Source of the DNA: Nitrobacter winogradskyi Nb-255
GTDB lineage: Bacteria; Pseudomonadota; Alphaproteobacteria; Rhizobiales; Xanthobacteraceae
Reading direction: 5' to 3'
Length of the DNA stretch: 64,000 nucleotides
NCBI RefSeq assembly: GCF_000012725.1
Contig: NC_007406.1
Coordinates: 958,001 to 1,022,000, forward strand
This document shows positions 43,153 to 51,807 of this stretch, piece after piece; position 1 is the first letter of the stretch, and each line of letters starts with the position of its first letter. Below the pieces are notes generated by a model. It was not told where the DNA came from. It searched no databases and saw only the letters and a program-made list of their open reading frames with translations. A program made the position numbers and the translations under genes.

Positions 43153-43758
43153 ATGACCTTTACGCTTCCGAACCTGCCATATTCCCATGACGCGCTCGCG
43201 CCCCATATGTCCAAGGAAACCTTGGAATATCATCATGATAAGCACCATCAGGCTTACGTGACCAACGGTAATAACGCGATCAAGGGGACCGAGTTCGAGG
43301 GCAAGTCGCTCGAGGATATCGTGAGAAGCTCGTACGGCAAGAGCGCGTCCGTGGGCGTGTTCAACAACGCCGGCCAGCACTACAATCACCTGCATTTCTG
43401 GAACTGGATGAAGCCCAACGGCGGCGGCGACAAGCTTCCCGGTCGCCTCGAGAAGAAGATCATCGAGGATTTCGGCAGCCTAGAGAAATTCAAAGCTGAT
43501 TTCGCCGCAGCCGGCGCCGGACAGTTCGGTTCGGGCTGGGCATGGCTTCAGGTGAAGAACGGCAAGCTGGAAGTATCCAAGACTCCGAACGCCGAAAACC
43601 CGCTGATTCACAACGCGACCCCCATTCTCGGCTGCGACGTCTGGGAGCACTCCTACTACATCGACTATCGCAACCGCCGTCCGGACTATCTCAAGGCGTT
43701 CCTCGATCATCTCGTGAACTGGGATTACGTGGATCAACTTTACTCCAAGGTCGCCTGA
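43153..43758 (+). CDS. sodB: Superoxide dismutase, probable iron type
   Basis: The 201-residue protein is a Fe/Mn superoxide dismutase. Metal ligands appear in EYHHDKHHQAYV (His near 27), HYNHLHFW (His near 78) and DVWEHSYYIDYR (Asp and His near 160-164). The second-sphere glutamine occurs in FNNAGQHYNH and an alanine stands in PNAENPL, the pattern of iron rather than manganese enzymes. It removes superoxide in the cytosol. The ATG at 43153 begins the conserved MTFTLPNLPY; a longer upstream frame has no homology. A strong terminator follows 34 nt after the stop. Confidence 0.92.
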   Translation: MTFTLPNLPYSHDALAPHMSKETLEYHHDKHHQAYVTNGNNAIKGTEFEGKSLEDIVRSSYGKSASVGVFNNAGQHYNHLHFWNWMKPNGGGDKLPGRLEKKIIEDFGSLEKFKADFAAAGAGQFGSGWAWLQVKNGKLEVSKTPNAENPLIHNATPILGCDVWEHSYYIDYRNRRPDYLKAFLDHLVNWDYVDQLYSKVA

Positions 43759-43792
43759 CCGGCGGTCAGGTCGACTCCTGGAAGGACTCCAG

Positions 43793-43820
43793 AAGGCGGC
43801 ACGGCGGTGCCGCCTTTTTT
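43793..43820 (+). terminator. Rho-independent terminator after sodB
   Basis: AAGGCGGCAC, loop GGCG and GTGCCGCCTT form a perfect 10-bp stem followed by a run of T to 43820. It isolates sodB from the zinc operon downstream. Confidence 0.95.
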
Positions 43821-43871
43821 GCGCGCGTGTGATTCCCGAAGCCATTGTCTTGTTCACTGGACATCTGTGAT

Positions 43872-43884
43872 GTTATAATATAAC
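43872..43884. promoter_or_regulatory. Zur box upstream of the zinc-uptake operon
   Basis: GTTATAATATAAC is a palindrome with a single central base and matches the core of the alphaproteobacterial Zur box (TGTTATAnTATAACA). It lies 35 nt before the first gene of the zinc operon. Zinc-loaded Zur should repress from here. Confidence 0.85.
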
Positions 43885-43918
43885 GGTCGTGACAATCTGA
43901 GTTCGGAAAGCGTTTCAG

Positions 43919-44125
43919 GTGCTGCATTCTCACTCTCGCGTCCAGGATCAAGCTCACGAAGATGGACATTCGAACGGACATGCCCATACGCTGTCCTCGC
44001 CGCATCCGGCCCAGGCAGTACCATGGTCGATCCTGCGGATGGCGCTGGCTGTGCGCGTGGGAACGGCGCTTGCGGTCAGCGTCGTGCTTTGGGCCGCCGT
44101 ATTGCTGACAACCGTGGGATGGTAG
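43919..44125 (+). CDS. Small His-rich single-span membrane protein
   Basis: From a GTG start the frame encodes 68 residues. A His-rich N-terminus comes first (HSHSRVQDQAHEDGHSNGHA, then H), then one predicted membrane helix (ALAVRVGTALAVSVVLWAAV). The stop overlaps the znuC start by 7 nt, so translation is coupled. It is the first gene behind the Zur box. The histidines suggest zinc handling near the transporter, for example an accessory or buffering role. Function is inferred from context only. Small His-rich genes in this position occur in related genomes as far as I recall. Confidence 0.65.
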   Translation: MLHSHSRVQDQAHEDGHSNGHAHTLSSPHPAQAVPWSILRMALAVRVGTALAVSVVLWAAVLLTTVGW

Positions 44126-44874
44126 CGCAACTGCAATTTCGTGACGTCACGCTGGGCTATGAGCGGCATCCGGCCGTGCACCACCTGAGCGGGGAGGTCG
44201 CGTCCGGCGCGCTGCTGGCGGTGGTCGGGCCGAACGGCGCGGGCAAATCGACTCTGTTTCGCGGCATCACGGGCATCCTCAAACCGCTGGCCGGATCGAT
44301 CGCCCTGGGCGACCTCGACATTCGTGACATCGCTTATTTGCCACAGAGCGCGGAGATCGATCGCAGCTTTCCGATTTCGGTGTTTGATTTCACCGGCTCC
44401 GGGTTGTGGCGAACCACCGGGGCGTTCGGCCGACTCGGCAGGCATGAATGTCGGCGGATCGCGGAAGCTCTCGCGGCTGTCGGCCTCAACGGATTCGAAA
44501 ACCGTTCCATCGGCACGTTGTCCGGCGGGCAGATGCAGCGCATGCTCTTCGCCCGGGTGCTGTTGCAGGATGCCGGCGTGATCGTCCTGGATGAGCCGTT
44601 CAACGCCATTGACGCCAAGACCTCGGACGATTTGCTCGCTCTGGTGCGGCGCTGGCACGAGGAGAAGCGCACCGTGCTGGCGGCGCTGCACGACATGGAA
44701 ATGGTGCGCGCGAATTTTCCGGAGACGTTGCTGCTGGCGCGCGGCGCGGTGGCGTGGGGCCCGACCGGGCAGGTGTTGACGGCCGGCAACCTGTCGCGAG
44801 CCCGGCAGATGTGCGAAGCTTTCGACGATAGCGCTGCCGCTTGCGCGGTCCGCGTTCCGCCGCGCGTGGCCTGA
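44119..44874 (+). CDS. znuC: Zinc ABC transporter ATPase
   Basis: The 251-residue ATPase has Walker A VGPNGAGKST near residue 35, a Q-loop YLPQSAEID near 75, signature LSGGQMQR near 135, Walker B VIVLDEPF near 157, and the H-loop ALHDMEM. It energises uptake of Zn(II) or Mn(II) with the permease and binding protein encoded next. The ATG at 44119, inside the end of the His-rich ORF, begins MVAQLQFRDVTLGY where homology starts; the longer frame upstream is a shadow. The Zur box in front supports zinc as the substrate. Confidence 0.88.
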   Translation: MVAQLQFRDVTLGYERHPAVHHLSGEVASGALLAVVGPNGAGKSTLFRGITGILKPLAGSIALGDLDIRDIAYLPQSAEIDRSFPISVFDFTGSGLWRTTGAFGRLGRHECRRIAEALAAVGLNGFENRSIGTLSGGQMQRMLFARVLLQDAGVIVLDEPFNAIDAKTSDDLLALVRRWHEEKRTVLAALHDMEMVRANFPETLLLARGAVAWGPTGQVLTAGNLSRARQMCEAFDDSAAACAVRVPPRVA

Positions 44875-44880
44875 GGCATC

Positions 44881-45750
44881 ATGATCTACGACGCGCTGGT
44901 CGCCCCCTTCGCCGATTTCGAATTCATGCGCCGCGCGCTGGCGGCGGCGGCGGCTCTCGCGCTCGGGGCCGCGCCGATCGGCGTGTTCCTGATGTTGAGG
45001 GGGATGAGTCTTGTCGGCGATGCGATGGCGCATGCGATCCTGCCGGGAGCGGCGGTCGGTTTCCTGCTGTCGGGCCTCAATCTGTTCGCGATGACCGTTG
45101 GCGGATTAATCGCCGGATTCGCGGTGGCGATTCTGGCGGGGGTGGTGTCGCGCGTCACCGAACTGAAAGAAGACTCGTCGCTGGCGACCTTCTATCTCGC
45201 CTCGCTGGCGCTGGGCGTCACCATCGTGTCGGTCAAGGGCACCAACATCGATCTGCTTCATGTGCTGTTCGGCAACATCCTTGCGATGGACGACCAGACA
45301 CTCATGGTCATCGCGATCAACGCCACCGTGACTCTTGTGGTGCTCGCGGTGATCTACCGCCCGCTGGTGTTCGAATGCGTCGATCCACTGTTTCTGCGCA
45401 CGGTGAGCCGCGCCGGCGCGCCGGCGCACCTGGCGTTTCTTGGACTGGTCGTCGTGAACCTCGTCAACGGCTTCCATGCGATGGGCACCTTGCTGGCGGT
45501 CGGGTTGATGATCCTGCCGGCGGGCATCGCGCGATTCTGGTCGCGCGACATCACCGGCATGATGATGATCGCCGTGGTCAGCGCGCTTTTGTCCGGTTAC
45601 GCCGGACTGGTGTTGTCGTTTCACAGCAAGGTGCCTTCTGGACCGGCGATCATTCTGGTCGCGTCGGTATTCTATGTCCTGTCTGTGCTGTTCGGGCGCG
45701 CCGGCGGGATTGTTCGACGGTTTTTTCCCGCGCCCCATCTCGAAGCGTAG
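44881..45750 (+). CDS. znuB: Zinc ABC transporter permease
   Basis: The 289-residue integral membrane protein has about eight hydrophobic spans and the ABC-3 family signature (GMSLVGDAMAHAILPGAAVG near residue 40; GTLLAVGLMILPAGIARFW near 200). It forms the channel for zinc across the inner membrane. It starts 6 nt after the znuC stop and is followed closely by the binding-protein gene, giving the order CBA. Nothing is unusual in its length or frame. Confidence 0.88.
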   Translation: MIYDALVAPFADFEFMRRALAAAAALALGAAPIGVFLMLRGMSLVGDAMAHAILPGAAVGFLLSGLNLFAMTVGGLIAGFAVAILAGVVSRVTELKEDSSLATFYLASLALGVTIVSVKGTNIDLLHVLFGNILAMDDQTLMVIAINATVTLVVLAVIYRPLVFECVDPLFLRTVSRAGAPAHLAFLGLVVVNLVNGFHAMGTLLAVGLMILPAGIARFWSRDITGMMMIAVVSALLSGYAGLVLSFHSKVPSGPAIILVASVFYVLSVLFGRAGGIVRRFFPAPHLEA

Positions 45751-45760
45751 AGTGGAGGTC

Positions 45761-46687
45761 ATGGTGCGGTATGGTTCCGTCATATGGGTGATCGCGATCC
45801 TGTTGGCCGCGCTTGCGCCCGCCAGCGCCCAGGAGACCGCCGAAGACCGCGCCGACGAGCGGATCGTCGTGGTCGCGAGTTTCTCGATTCTCGGCGATTT
45901 CGCGCAGGCCGTCGGAGGCGCGCGAACCGACGTTACGACGCTGGTCGGAACGGATGGCGACGCGCATGTGTTCACGCCGACGCCAGCGGATGCCAGGAAG
46001 GTCGCGGCCGCGAGGCTGGTCATCGTCAACGGCCTCGGCCTCGAAGGCTGGTTGCCGCGGCTGGTGCAGGCATCGGGCGGTCATGCGGCGATCGTCGTCG
46101 CGGCCACGGGTGTGCCATTGCGCGGGGCCGAGGCTGGTCAAACGCTGCGCGGTGAAGATTCGGCGGATCCTCATGCCTGGCAGTCCGTCGCCAATGCCAA
46201 AATTTACGTCGCCAATATTCGGGACGCGCTGATCGCGGCCGACCCCGCGGGCGAGGCGGTCTATCGCGGCAACGCCGCCGACTATCTCGCGAAACTGGAC
46301 GCGCTGGATCGGGAGGTTCGCGAGGGCGTGGCCCGGATTCCACCGGAGCGTCGCAAGGTGATCTCGACCCATGATGCCTTCGGCTATTTCGAGGCGGCTT
46401 ATGGCATCGCTTTCATTGCTCCGCAGGGCGTATCGACCGATAGTGAGGCGAGCGCGCGCGATATCGCCGCCACGATCACGCAGATCCGGACCGCGAAAAT
46501 CCCGGCCGTGTTTCTGGAAGACCTCGGCGATCCGCGGCTGATCCGTCAGATCGCCACTGAGGCCGGGGCCCGAGTGGGTGGCACGCTCTATTCCGACAGT
46601 TTGAGCGATGAAAAGGGTGACGCCCCCACTTACATTGCCATGGTCCGGCATAATATAAAGGCATTGACGAGCGCGCTGGCGGAATAG
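45761..46687 (+). CDS. znuA: Zinc ABC transporter periplasmic binding protein
   Basis: The 308-residue precursor has a signal peptide (VIWVIAILLAALAPASAQ) and a cluster A-I metal-binding fold. Ligands expected for the site are visible: DGDAHVFTPTPAD, DPHAWQSVANA, ISTHDAFGYFEAAYG and YSDSLSDEKG (three His and one Asp). There is no long His-rich loop of the Escherichia coli ZnuA kind; the His-rich first gene and CobW tail may compensate. It begins 10 nt after znuB at the ATG 45761. The longer frame that reads back into znuB has no homology. Confidence 0.88.
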   Translation: MVRYGSVIWVIAILLAALAPASAQETAEDRADERIVVVASFSILGDFAQAVGGARTDVTTLVGTDGDAHVFTPTPADARKVAAARLVIVNGLGLEGWLPRLVQASGGHAAIVVAATGVPLRGAEAGQTLRGEDSADPHAWQSVANAKIYVANIRDALIAADPAGEAVYRGNAADYLAKLDALDREVREGVARIPPERRKVISTHDAFGYFEAAYGIAFIAPQGVSTDSEASARDIAATITQIRTAKIPAVFLEDLGDPRLIRQIATEAGARVGGTLYSDSLSDEKGDAPTYIAMVRHNIKALTSALAE

Positions 46688-46811
46688 TCGCGCCTTCTGC
46701 CTTTCCCCGCAGGAAGGATCGCGAGGCGGCTCTTGTGGTCGCCGAACGCCGCATGTGCTATTGAATCCTCATTCTCTCCGCGAGGAGAGCAAAACAGCCC
46801 CGAGTTCATTG

Positions 46812-47864
46812 ATGTCTGATGTAAACGCCTCCGCCTCGACGAAAATCCCCGTAACCGTGCTGACAGGCTATCTCGGCGCCGGCAAGACCACGCTTTTGAA
46901 CCGCATCCTGTCGGAAAATCACGGCAAGAAGTATGCCGTGATCGTCAACGAATTCGGCGAGGTCGGCATCGACAACGACCTGATCATCGGCGCCGACGAG
47001 GAAGTGTTCGAAATGAACAACGGCTGCGTGTGCTGCACAGTGCGCGGCGACCTGGTGCGTATTCTCGAAGGACTGATGAAGCGCAAGGGCAAGTTCGACG
47101 CCATCATCGTGGAGACCACGGGCCTAGCCGATCCGGCCCCGGTGGCGCAGACGTTCTTCGTCGACGAGGATGTGCAGAACAATGCGCGCCTCGATGCGGT
47201 GGTGACGGTGGCCGACGCCAAGTGGCTGAGCGAGCGGCTGAAGGATGCGCCCGAGGCGAAGAACCAGATCGCCTTCGCCGACGTCATCGTCCTGAACAAG
47301 ACCGATCTGGTGTCGCAGCCCGAACTGGCCGAGGTGGAAGCGCGGATTCGCGGCATCAATCCCTACGCGAAACTGCACCGCACCGAGCGCTGCCAGGTGG
47401 CGCTCTCGGATGTTCTGGAACGCGGCGCGTTCGATCTCGACCGCATCCTCGAGATCGAGCCGGATTTCCTCGAGAATGACGGCCACGATCATGACCACCA
47501 CGATCATCACGGTCACGATCATCACGACCATGATCATGGCCACGGCCCGAAGCACTATCACGATGAGGAGATGCAGTCGCTGTCGCTGCGTTCGGACAAG
47601 CCGCTCGATCAGGAAAAGTTCATGCCGTGGCTGCAGGAGCTTCTGGCGGCGGAGGGACAGAAGATTCTGCGCTCGAAGGGACTCATGGCGTTCAGCGGCG
47701 ATGACGATCGCTACGTGTTTCAGGGCGTTCATATGATGCTGGAGGGCAGCCGCCAGCGTGCATGGAAGCCTGACGAGAAGCGGGAAAGCCGTCTCGTCTT
47801 CATTGGCCGCGAATTGCCGGAAGCCTTGATCCGCGAAGGCTTCCAGAACTGCATCGCCGCGTGA
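46812..47864 (+). CDS. CobW/COG0523 GTPase, zinc metallochaperone-like
   Basis: The 350-residue G3E GTPase has Walker A TGYLGAGKTTLLN near residue 18, the metal-binding CVCC motif in NNGCVCCTVRGD near 73, a Walker B-side ETTGLADPAP, and NKTD near 162. A His/Asp-rich stretch follows residue 220 (HDHDHHDHHGHDHHDHDHGH), then the CobW C-terminal domain (GLMAFSGDDDRYVFQGVHMM). Placement behind znuCBA and the Zur box identifies it as a zinc-responsive COG0523 member that delivers zinc to client proteins, not a cobalamin gene. The ATG at 46812 fits the family N-terminus; the longer frame does not. Confidence 0.88.
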   Translation: MSDVNASASTKIPVTVLTGYLGAGKTTLLNRILSENHGKKYAVIVNEFGEVGIDNDLIIGADEEVFEMNNGCVCCTVRGDLVRILEGLMKRKGKFDAIIVETTGLADPAPVAQTFFVDEDVQNNARLDAVVTVADAKWLSERLKDAPEAKNQIAFADVIVLNKTDLVSQPELAEVEARIRGINPYAKLHRTERCQVALSDVLERGAFDLDRILEIEPDFLENDGHDHDHHDHHGHDHHDHDHGHGPKHYHDEEMQSLSLRSDKPLDQEKFMPWLQELLAAEGQKILRSKGLMAFSGDDDRYVFQGVHMMLEGSRQRAWKPDEKRESRLVFIGRELPEALIREGFQNCIAA

Positions 47865-48877
47865 TGAAAGACACCGCTCCGAAGCAGCACGCCATGGCCT
47901 CGATCGGCGAGCGCGTGCGTCCCGTCACCATCGGCTCGCCGGTGGCAGCTCTTCACTTCATCGGCGATCGCGCCGCATTCGTCGGCGACGAGGAAACCGT
48001 CACGCTGGTTTCCGGCGATGGCGAGAAGGCCGCGGTGACCGTCCATGGCGGCGCGATCCTGTCGGCGGTATCCGACGGCAAGCGGATCGTCACCGGCGGC
48101 GACGACGGCAAGGTCGTCGCGCTCGACATGAAGGGCGAGAGTTCGGTTCTTGTGACCGACGCGAAACGCCGCTGGATCGACAATATCGCGGTCCATCCCG
48201 ATGGCACGCTCGCATGGTCCGCCGGCAAGACCGCATATGTGCGCGGGATCAAAGGTGAGGAAAAGTCGATCGACGCTCCGTCGAGCGTCGGCGGACTCGC
48301 GTTCGCGCCGAAGGGCATGCGGCTCGCGCTGGCGCACTACAACGGCGTGTCGCTGTGGTTTCCGAACATGAAGGCTGCGCCGGAGCGGCTGGAATGGGCC
48401 GGCTCGCATCTCGGCGTCACGTTCAGTCCCGACGGCAGGTTCCTCATCACCTCCATGCATGAGCCGGCGCTGCACGGCTGGCGGCTGGTTGACGTCCAAC
48501 ATATGCAAATGACCGGCTATCCCAGCCGGGTGAAGTCGCTATCCTGGGGCATGGGTGGCAAACTGCTGGCGACTTCCGGCGCGGACCGGGTCGTGGTGTG
48601 GCCGTTCGCCAGCAAGGACGGTCCGATGGACAAGGAGCCGGCGATGCTGGCGCCCTTGCAAGCCCGCGTCACCGCGGTCGCTTGCCATCCGACTCAGGAT
48701 TTCCTTGCGGCCGGATACGAGAACGGCACCATCTTGATGGTGCGGCTCACCAACGGCGCCAAGGTTGTGGTTCGCCGTGAGGGCGAGGCGTCTGTCGCCG
48801 CGCTGGCGTGGAATGCGAATGGCTCGATGCTGGCGTTCGCCCTGCAGAACGGAGACGCGGGGCTGGTCGATCTTTAG
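47864..48877 (+). CDS. WD40-repeat protein coupled to the CobW gene
   Basis: The 337-residue protein is built of about seven WD-like blades, for example VTGGDDGKVVALDM, NIAVHPDGTLAWSA, VTFSPDGRFLITSM and ACHPTQDFLAAGYENGTI. It has no signal peptide and should be a cytosolic beta-propeller scaffold. Its ATG overlaps the last base of the CobW stop (a GTG three bases earlier overlaps by 4 nt), so both are translationally coupled. A propeller protein next to a zinc GTPase suggests a partner or client-binding role in zinc homeostasis; this is inference. Confidence 0.85.
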   Translation: MKDTAPKQHAMASIGERVRPVTIGSPVAALHFIGDRAAFVGDEETVTLVSGDGEKAAVTVHGGAILSAVSDGKRIVTGGDDGKVVALDMKGESSVLVTDAKRRWIDNIAVHPDGTLAWSAGKTAYVRGIKGEEKSIDAPSSVGGLAFAPKGMRLALAHYNGVSLWFPNMKAAPERLEWAGSHLGVTFSPDGRFLITSMHEPALHGWRLVDVQHMQMTGYPSRVKSLSWGMGGKLLATSGADRVVVWPFASKDGPMDKEPAMLAPLQARVTAVACHPTQDFLAAGYENGTILMVRLTNGAKVVVRREGEASVAALAWNANGSMLAFALQNGDAGLVDL

Positions 48878-49099
48878 ATAGGGTCTCCGCTTCTGATGGA
48901 ATCAGAAGCGAGGTTCCTTGATCTCGATTTGACCTGACGCGGCATCTTCCGGCGAACTGATCCATCGTCGGTCACGACCGAGGATATGCTTTTGCTCGAA
49001 AGCTTTCCTCGAAAATCCGGAGTGCTGCTCCTGAAGGGCTTGAGAAGGAACTTTGCCGGCTTCGAGCTGTTGATCTCTTGAAGATTGACGGAGGGACTT

Positions 49100-49459
49100 A
49101 TGGCGGCCAACAAACGCAGCGGCGATACCAGGGACAACAATAAAGCAAGAACGGGCCTGTCGGCCGCGCTGATTGTCGCGACCGCTATGATCATCTCCGG
49201 TCTCTCGCTGTCGTTTCTCTCGCTGTCGTTCGCACAGGATTCGATGGTGATCGCGCAGGCGACGCAGCCGCATACCTCGCCTGTCCCCTCCGGCAAACAG
49301 GATGGACCGGCCGAATCCAAGCCGGGGGGCACCCGCCCGACCACACCCGCGCCGGAACCCGCACGGCCCGATGCTGATGACGCGAGGCGCGCAAATCCTG
49401 AACCGGCGCTGCCGCCCGCGCCGCCGGAGAAGGTCGCTCCACCGATCAAGGGCCATTAG
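49100..49459 (+). CDS. Membrane-anchored proline-rich hypothetical protein
   Basis: The 119-residue protein has an N-terminal membrane span or uncleaved signal (LSAALIVATAMIISGLSLSF). A long low-complexity periplasmic tail follows, rich in Pro, Ala and Glu (for example TTPAPEPARPDADDARR and PPAPPEKVAPPIKGH). A GGAGGG site is 4 nt before the ATG at 49100. No family was recognised. The composition suggests an extended cell-envelope spacer. It stands alone between repeats. Confidence 0.55.
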   Translation: MAANKRSGDTRDNNKARTGLSAALIVATAMIISGLSLSFLSLSFAQDSMVIAQATQPHTSPVPSGKQDGPAESKPGGTRPTTPAPEPARPDADDARRANPEPALPPAPPEKVAPPIKGH

Positions 49460-49469
49460 GATCAAGGGC

Positions 49470-49741
49470 CATTAGAGCATTTTCCGGCTAAGTGGATACC
49501 GGTTCGCCGCAAGAAAATGCGACCAGACAACCATTTCCAGAGCATGGTCCGGTTCAGCTTGATCGGACCATGCTCTAGAGCCTCGCTTCTAATGGAATTT
49601 AGAGGCGAGGCTCCATGATCTTTTCCTGACGCGTTTTCTTCCAGCGAACAGGTCATTCTCGGGTCAAGCCCGCGGACATGCTTCGCTCGAAAATGCTGTA
49701 GAATACTTTCCGCGTCTGATCGTGTCAGAAGCGGAAAGGGA
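49470..49741. repeat. Cluster of dispersed repeats in tandem and inverted copies
   Basis: Successive elements are seen: an AGAGCATTTTCCGG start with ACCGGTTCGCCGCAAGAAAA; an inner palindrome AGAGCATGGTCCG..CGGACCATGCTCT at about 49540-49576; a GCCTCGCTTCTAATGG..TTAGAGGCGAGGC arm pair; and a reverse-oriented copy ending GCTTCGCTCGAAAATGCT. It fills most of the 360-nt gap between the proline-rich protein gene and homospermidine synthase. Confidence 0.8.
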
Positions 49742-49819
49742 TGTTGAGCGGAATGAGGACAAGCGCGGCGCGGACTTTCCCTAAGAATATGGGAGTCGGA
49801 TCTCCGCGTCTCTCTCGGA

Positions 49820-51253
49820 TCATCGAACCAGAACGTTCCTGAACTGCCACGGATCGGATGTGTCGATGTCCTCCGGAAAGAGTCCGGGACGATCGGTCAG
49901 CGGTGTCCAGTCGGTGTAATAGCCTTTCACAGGACCGAGATAGGGACGCTGGATTTCCAGACAGCGGCGGAAGTCCATTTCGTCGGCCTCGACGATGCCG
50001 GCTTCCGGATTTTCCAGCGCCCAGACCATGCCGGCCAGCACCGCTGATGACACCTGCAGGCCGGTGGCGTTCTGATATGGCGCAACGCGGCGGGTTTCCT
50101 CGATCGAAAGCTGCGAGCCGTACCAGTAGGCGTTCTTGCCGTGGCCGTAGATCAGCACGCCGAGCTCGTCGATGCCGTCGACGATTTCGGTTTCCTCCAG
50201 AATGTGAAACTTCGGCTGCGCCTTGCCTTCCGCGCCGAACATCTCGTGCAGCGACAGCACGGCGTCGTTGGCGGGATGATAGGCGTAGTGGCAGGTCGGA
50301 CGATAGATCACGCTCTGGCCGTCGCGAACGGTGAGGTAGTCGGCGATCGAGATCGCTTCGTTGTGGGTGACCAGAAAGCCGTACTGCGCTCCCGGCGTCG
50401 GACACCATGTGCGCACGCGGGTATTGGCTCCTGGTTGCAGCAGATAGATCGCGGCCTGACATCCGGTGTCGTGCTTGCGGCCGTTTTCCGGCATCCACTT
50501 TTCATGGGTGCCCCAGCCGAGTTCGGAAGGTTGCAGGCCTTCCGAAACGAATCCTTCCACCGACCAGGTGTTGACGAACACGTTCATCGGCTTCGGCGTC
50601 CTGGCGCGCTGGGTGTCGCGCTCGGCGATGTGGATGCCCTTGACGCCGAGCTTGTGCGCGAGCTGAGCCCAGCCCTCGCGGCTCTTCGGTTCGTTGAACT
50701 CGGTGCCGGTATCGCGCGCGATGTCGAGCAGCGCCTGCTTCACGAACCAGGAGACCATGCCGGGGTTGGCGCCGCAGGTTGAAACCGCGGTGGTGCCGCC
50801 TTCGCTCTTCCGCTTGGCTGCGAGCAACGTTTCGCGCAGCGCGTAATTGGAACGCTTTTCGGGGCCGGCGCTCTTGTCGAAATAAAACCCGAGCCACGGC
50901 TCGACCACGGTGTCGATGTAGAGGGATCCGATCTCGCGGCACATGGTCATGAGATCGACCGAACCGGTGTCGACCGAGAGGTTGACGCAGAAGCCCCGGC
51001 CGCCGCCTTCCGTCAGCAGCGGAACGAGGACGTCACGATAGTTGTCGCGGGTGATGGCTTGCCTGATGAATTTGACGCCGTGTTTTTTTGCCAGCGTGTC
51101 ATCCGCATGAGGATCGATGATGACAAAGCGCGCTATATCGAACTCGAAATGCTTCTCGATCAGCGGAAGGGCGCCTTTTCCGATCGAACCGAATCCGATC
51201 ATGACGATCGGCCCGGTGATGCGTGCGTGCACGGATGAAGCATTCGACGACAT
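49820..51253 (-). CDS. hss: Homospermidine synthase
   Basis: The 477-residue enzyme belongs to the saccharopine-dehydrogenase-like homospermidine synthases and has the family's usual length. The NAD-binding start is ITGPIVMIGFGSIGKGALPL near residue 10, and conserved blocks include DTVVEPWLGFYFD, STCGANPGMVSWFVKQALLD, TGCQAAIYLLQPGANTRVR, and ETRRVAPYQNATGLQV. It makes sym-homospermidine from two putrescines with NAD as transient acceptor. Putrescine can come from the ornithine decarboxylase encoded at 53346. The second of two adjacent ATGs (51253) is 7 nt from GGAG and is preferred. Confidence 0.93.
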   Translation of the reverse strand: MSSNASSVHARITGPIVMIGFGSIGKGALPLIEKHFEFDIARFVIIDPHADDTLAKKHGVKFIRQAITRDNYRDVLVPLLTEGGGRGFCVNLSVDTGSVDLMTMCREIGSLYIDTVVEPWLGFYFDKSAGPEKRSNYALRETLLAAKRKSEGGTTAVSTCGANPGMVSWFVKQALLDIARDTGTEFNEPKSREGWAQLAHKLGVKGIHIAERDTQRARTPKPMNVFVNTWSVEGFVSEGLQPSELGWGTHEKWMPENGRKHDTGCQAAIYLLQPGANTRVRTWCPTPGAQYGFLVTHNEAISIADYLTVRDGQSVIYRPTCHYAYHPANDAVLSLHEMFGAEGKAQPKFHILEETEIVDGIDELGVLIYGHGKNAYWYGSQLSIEETRRVAPYQNATGLQVSSAVLAGMVWALENPEAGIVEADEMDFRRCLEIQRPYLGPVKGYYTDWTPLTDRPGLFPEDIDTSDPWQFRNVLVR

Positions 51254-51675
51254 CATATATCTCCAAAGTTGTCGGGGAATTACAGCTCGGACAAGCAACC
51301 GCTGACTACCCCAGAACGATAAAACGCCGATGAAATCAAGATCTGCAGCGCTTGTTTTGAAAGGATAAGAAGTGACGCTCTTGTATCGGCGGGTTTTCTT
51401 GATGCGAACCGGGGTTCGCTTTGCGTGAAAGTGCTATGATGCGCTGTCGCGCTTCACTCTCCCGTCATACGACATGATCAGGCGCGTGCGCGCAAGCGAG
51501 GCCGGTGGATGTTTTGGTTTGCAGCGTGGCAGGGCCGATTCCAGATCGATACCGCAACTTAAGGTGTGTTTCGATCACGCAGGTATTGCCTGTTTCAAAC
51601 CGATGATGGGGTGAGCATTGATCGCCTGATTTTCATAACGCAGCGCGCCTGTATCCACGGTGCGGAGACAGGCGC
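51254..51675. other. Intergenic region, no supported gene
   Basis: Upstream region of homospermidine synthase. Only short frames without motifs occur. No riboswitch or clear promoter was identified. It ends at a dispersed repeat. Confidence 0.45.
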
Positions 51676-51802
51676 ATCGAGCGTTTTCGAGCGAAGCATG
51701 TCCTCGGGCTTGACCCGAGGACGACCGGTTCGCGTGAAGAAAACGCGTCAGAACAATATCGTAGAGCCCCGCTTCTGATTCAATCAGAAGCGGAAAGGCT
51801 CT
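51676..51802. repeat. Dispersed intergenic repeat, full-length copy
   Basis: GAGCGTTTTCGAGCGAAGC, then CCTCGGGCTTGACCCGAGG, CCGGTTCGCGTGAAGAAAAC and the CGCTTCTGATT/AATCAGAAGCG palindrome. It ends 6 nt before the stop of the Rnk-like gene and may serve as its transcript end. Confidence 0.85.
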
Positions 51803-51807
51803 GGCTG

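Noticed and set aside
47485-47560. Repeated CATGACCACCACGATCAT-like sequence, possible repeat array
   Set aside because: It is the coding sequence of the His/Asp-rich loop in the CobW GTPase, not a CRISPR or independent repeat.
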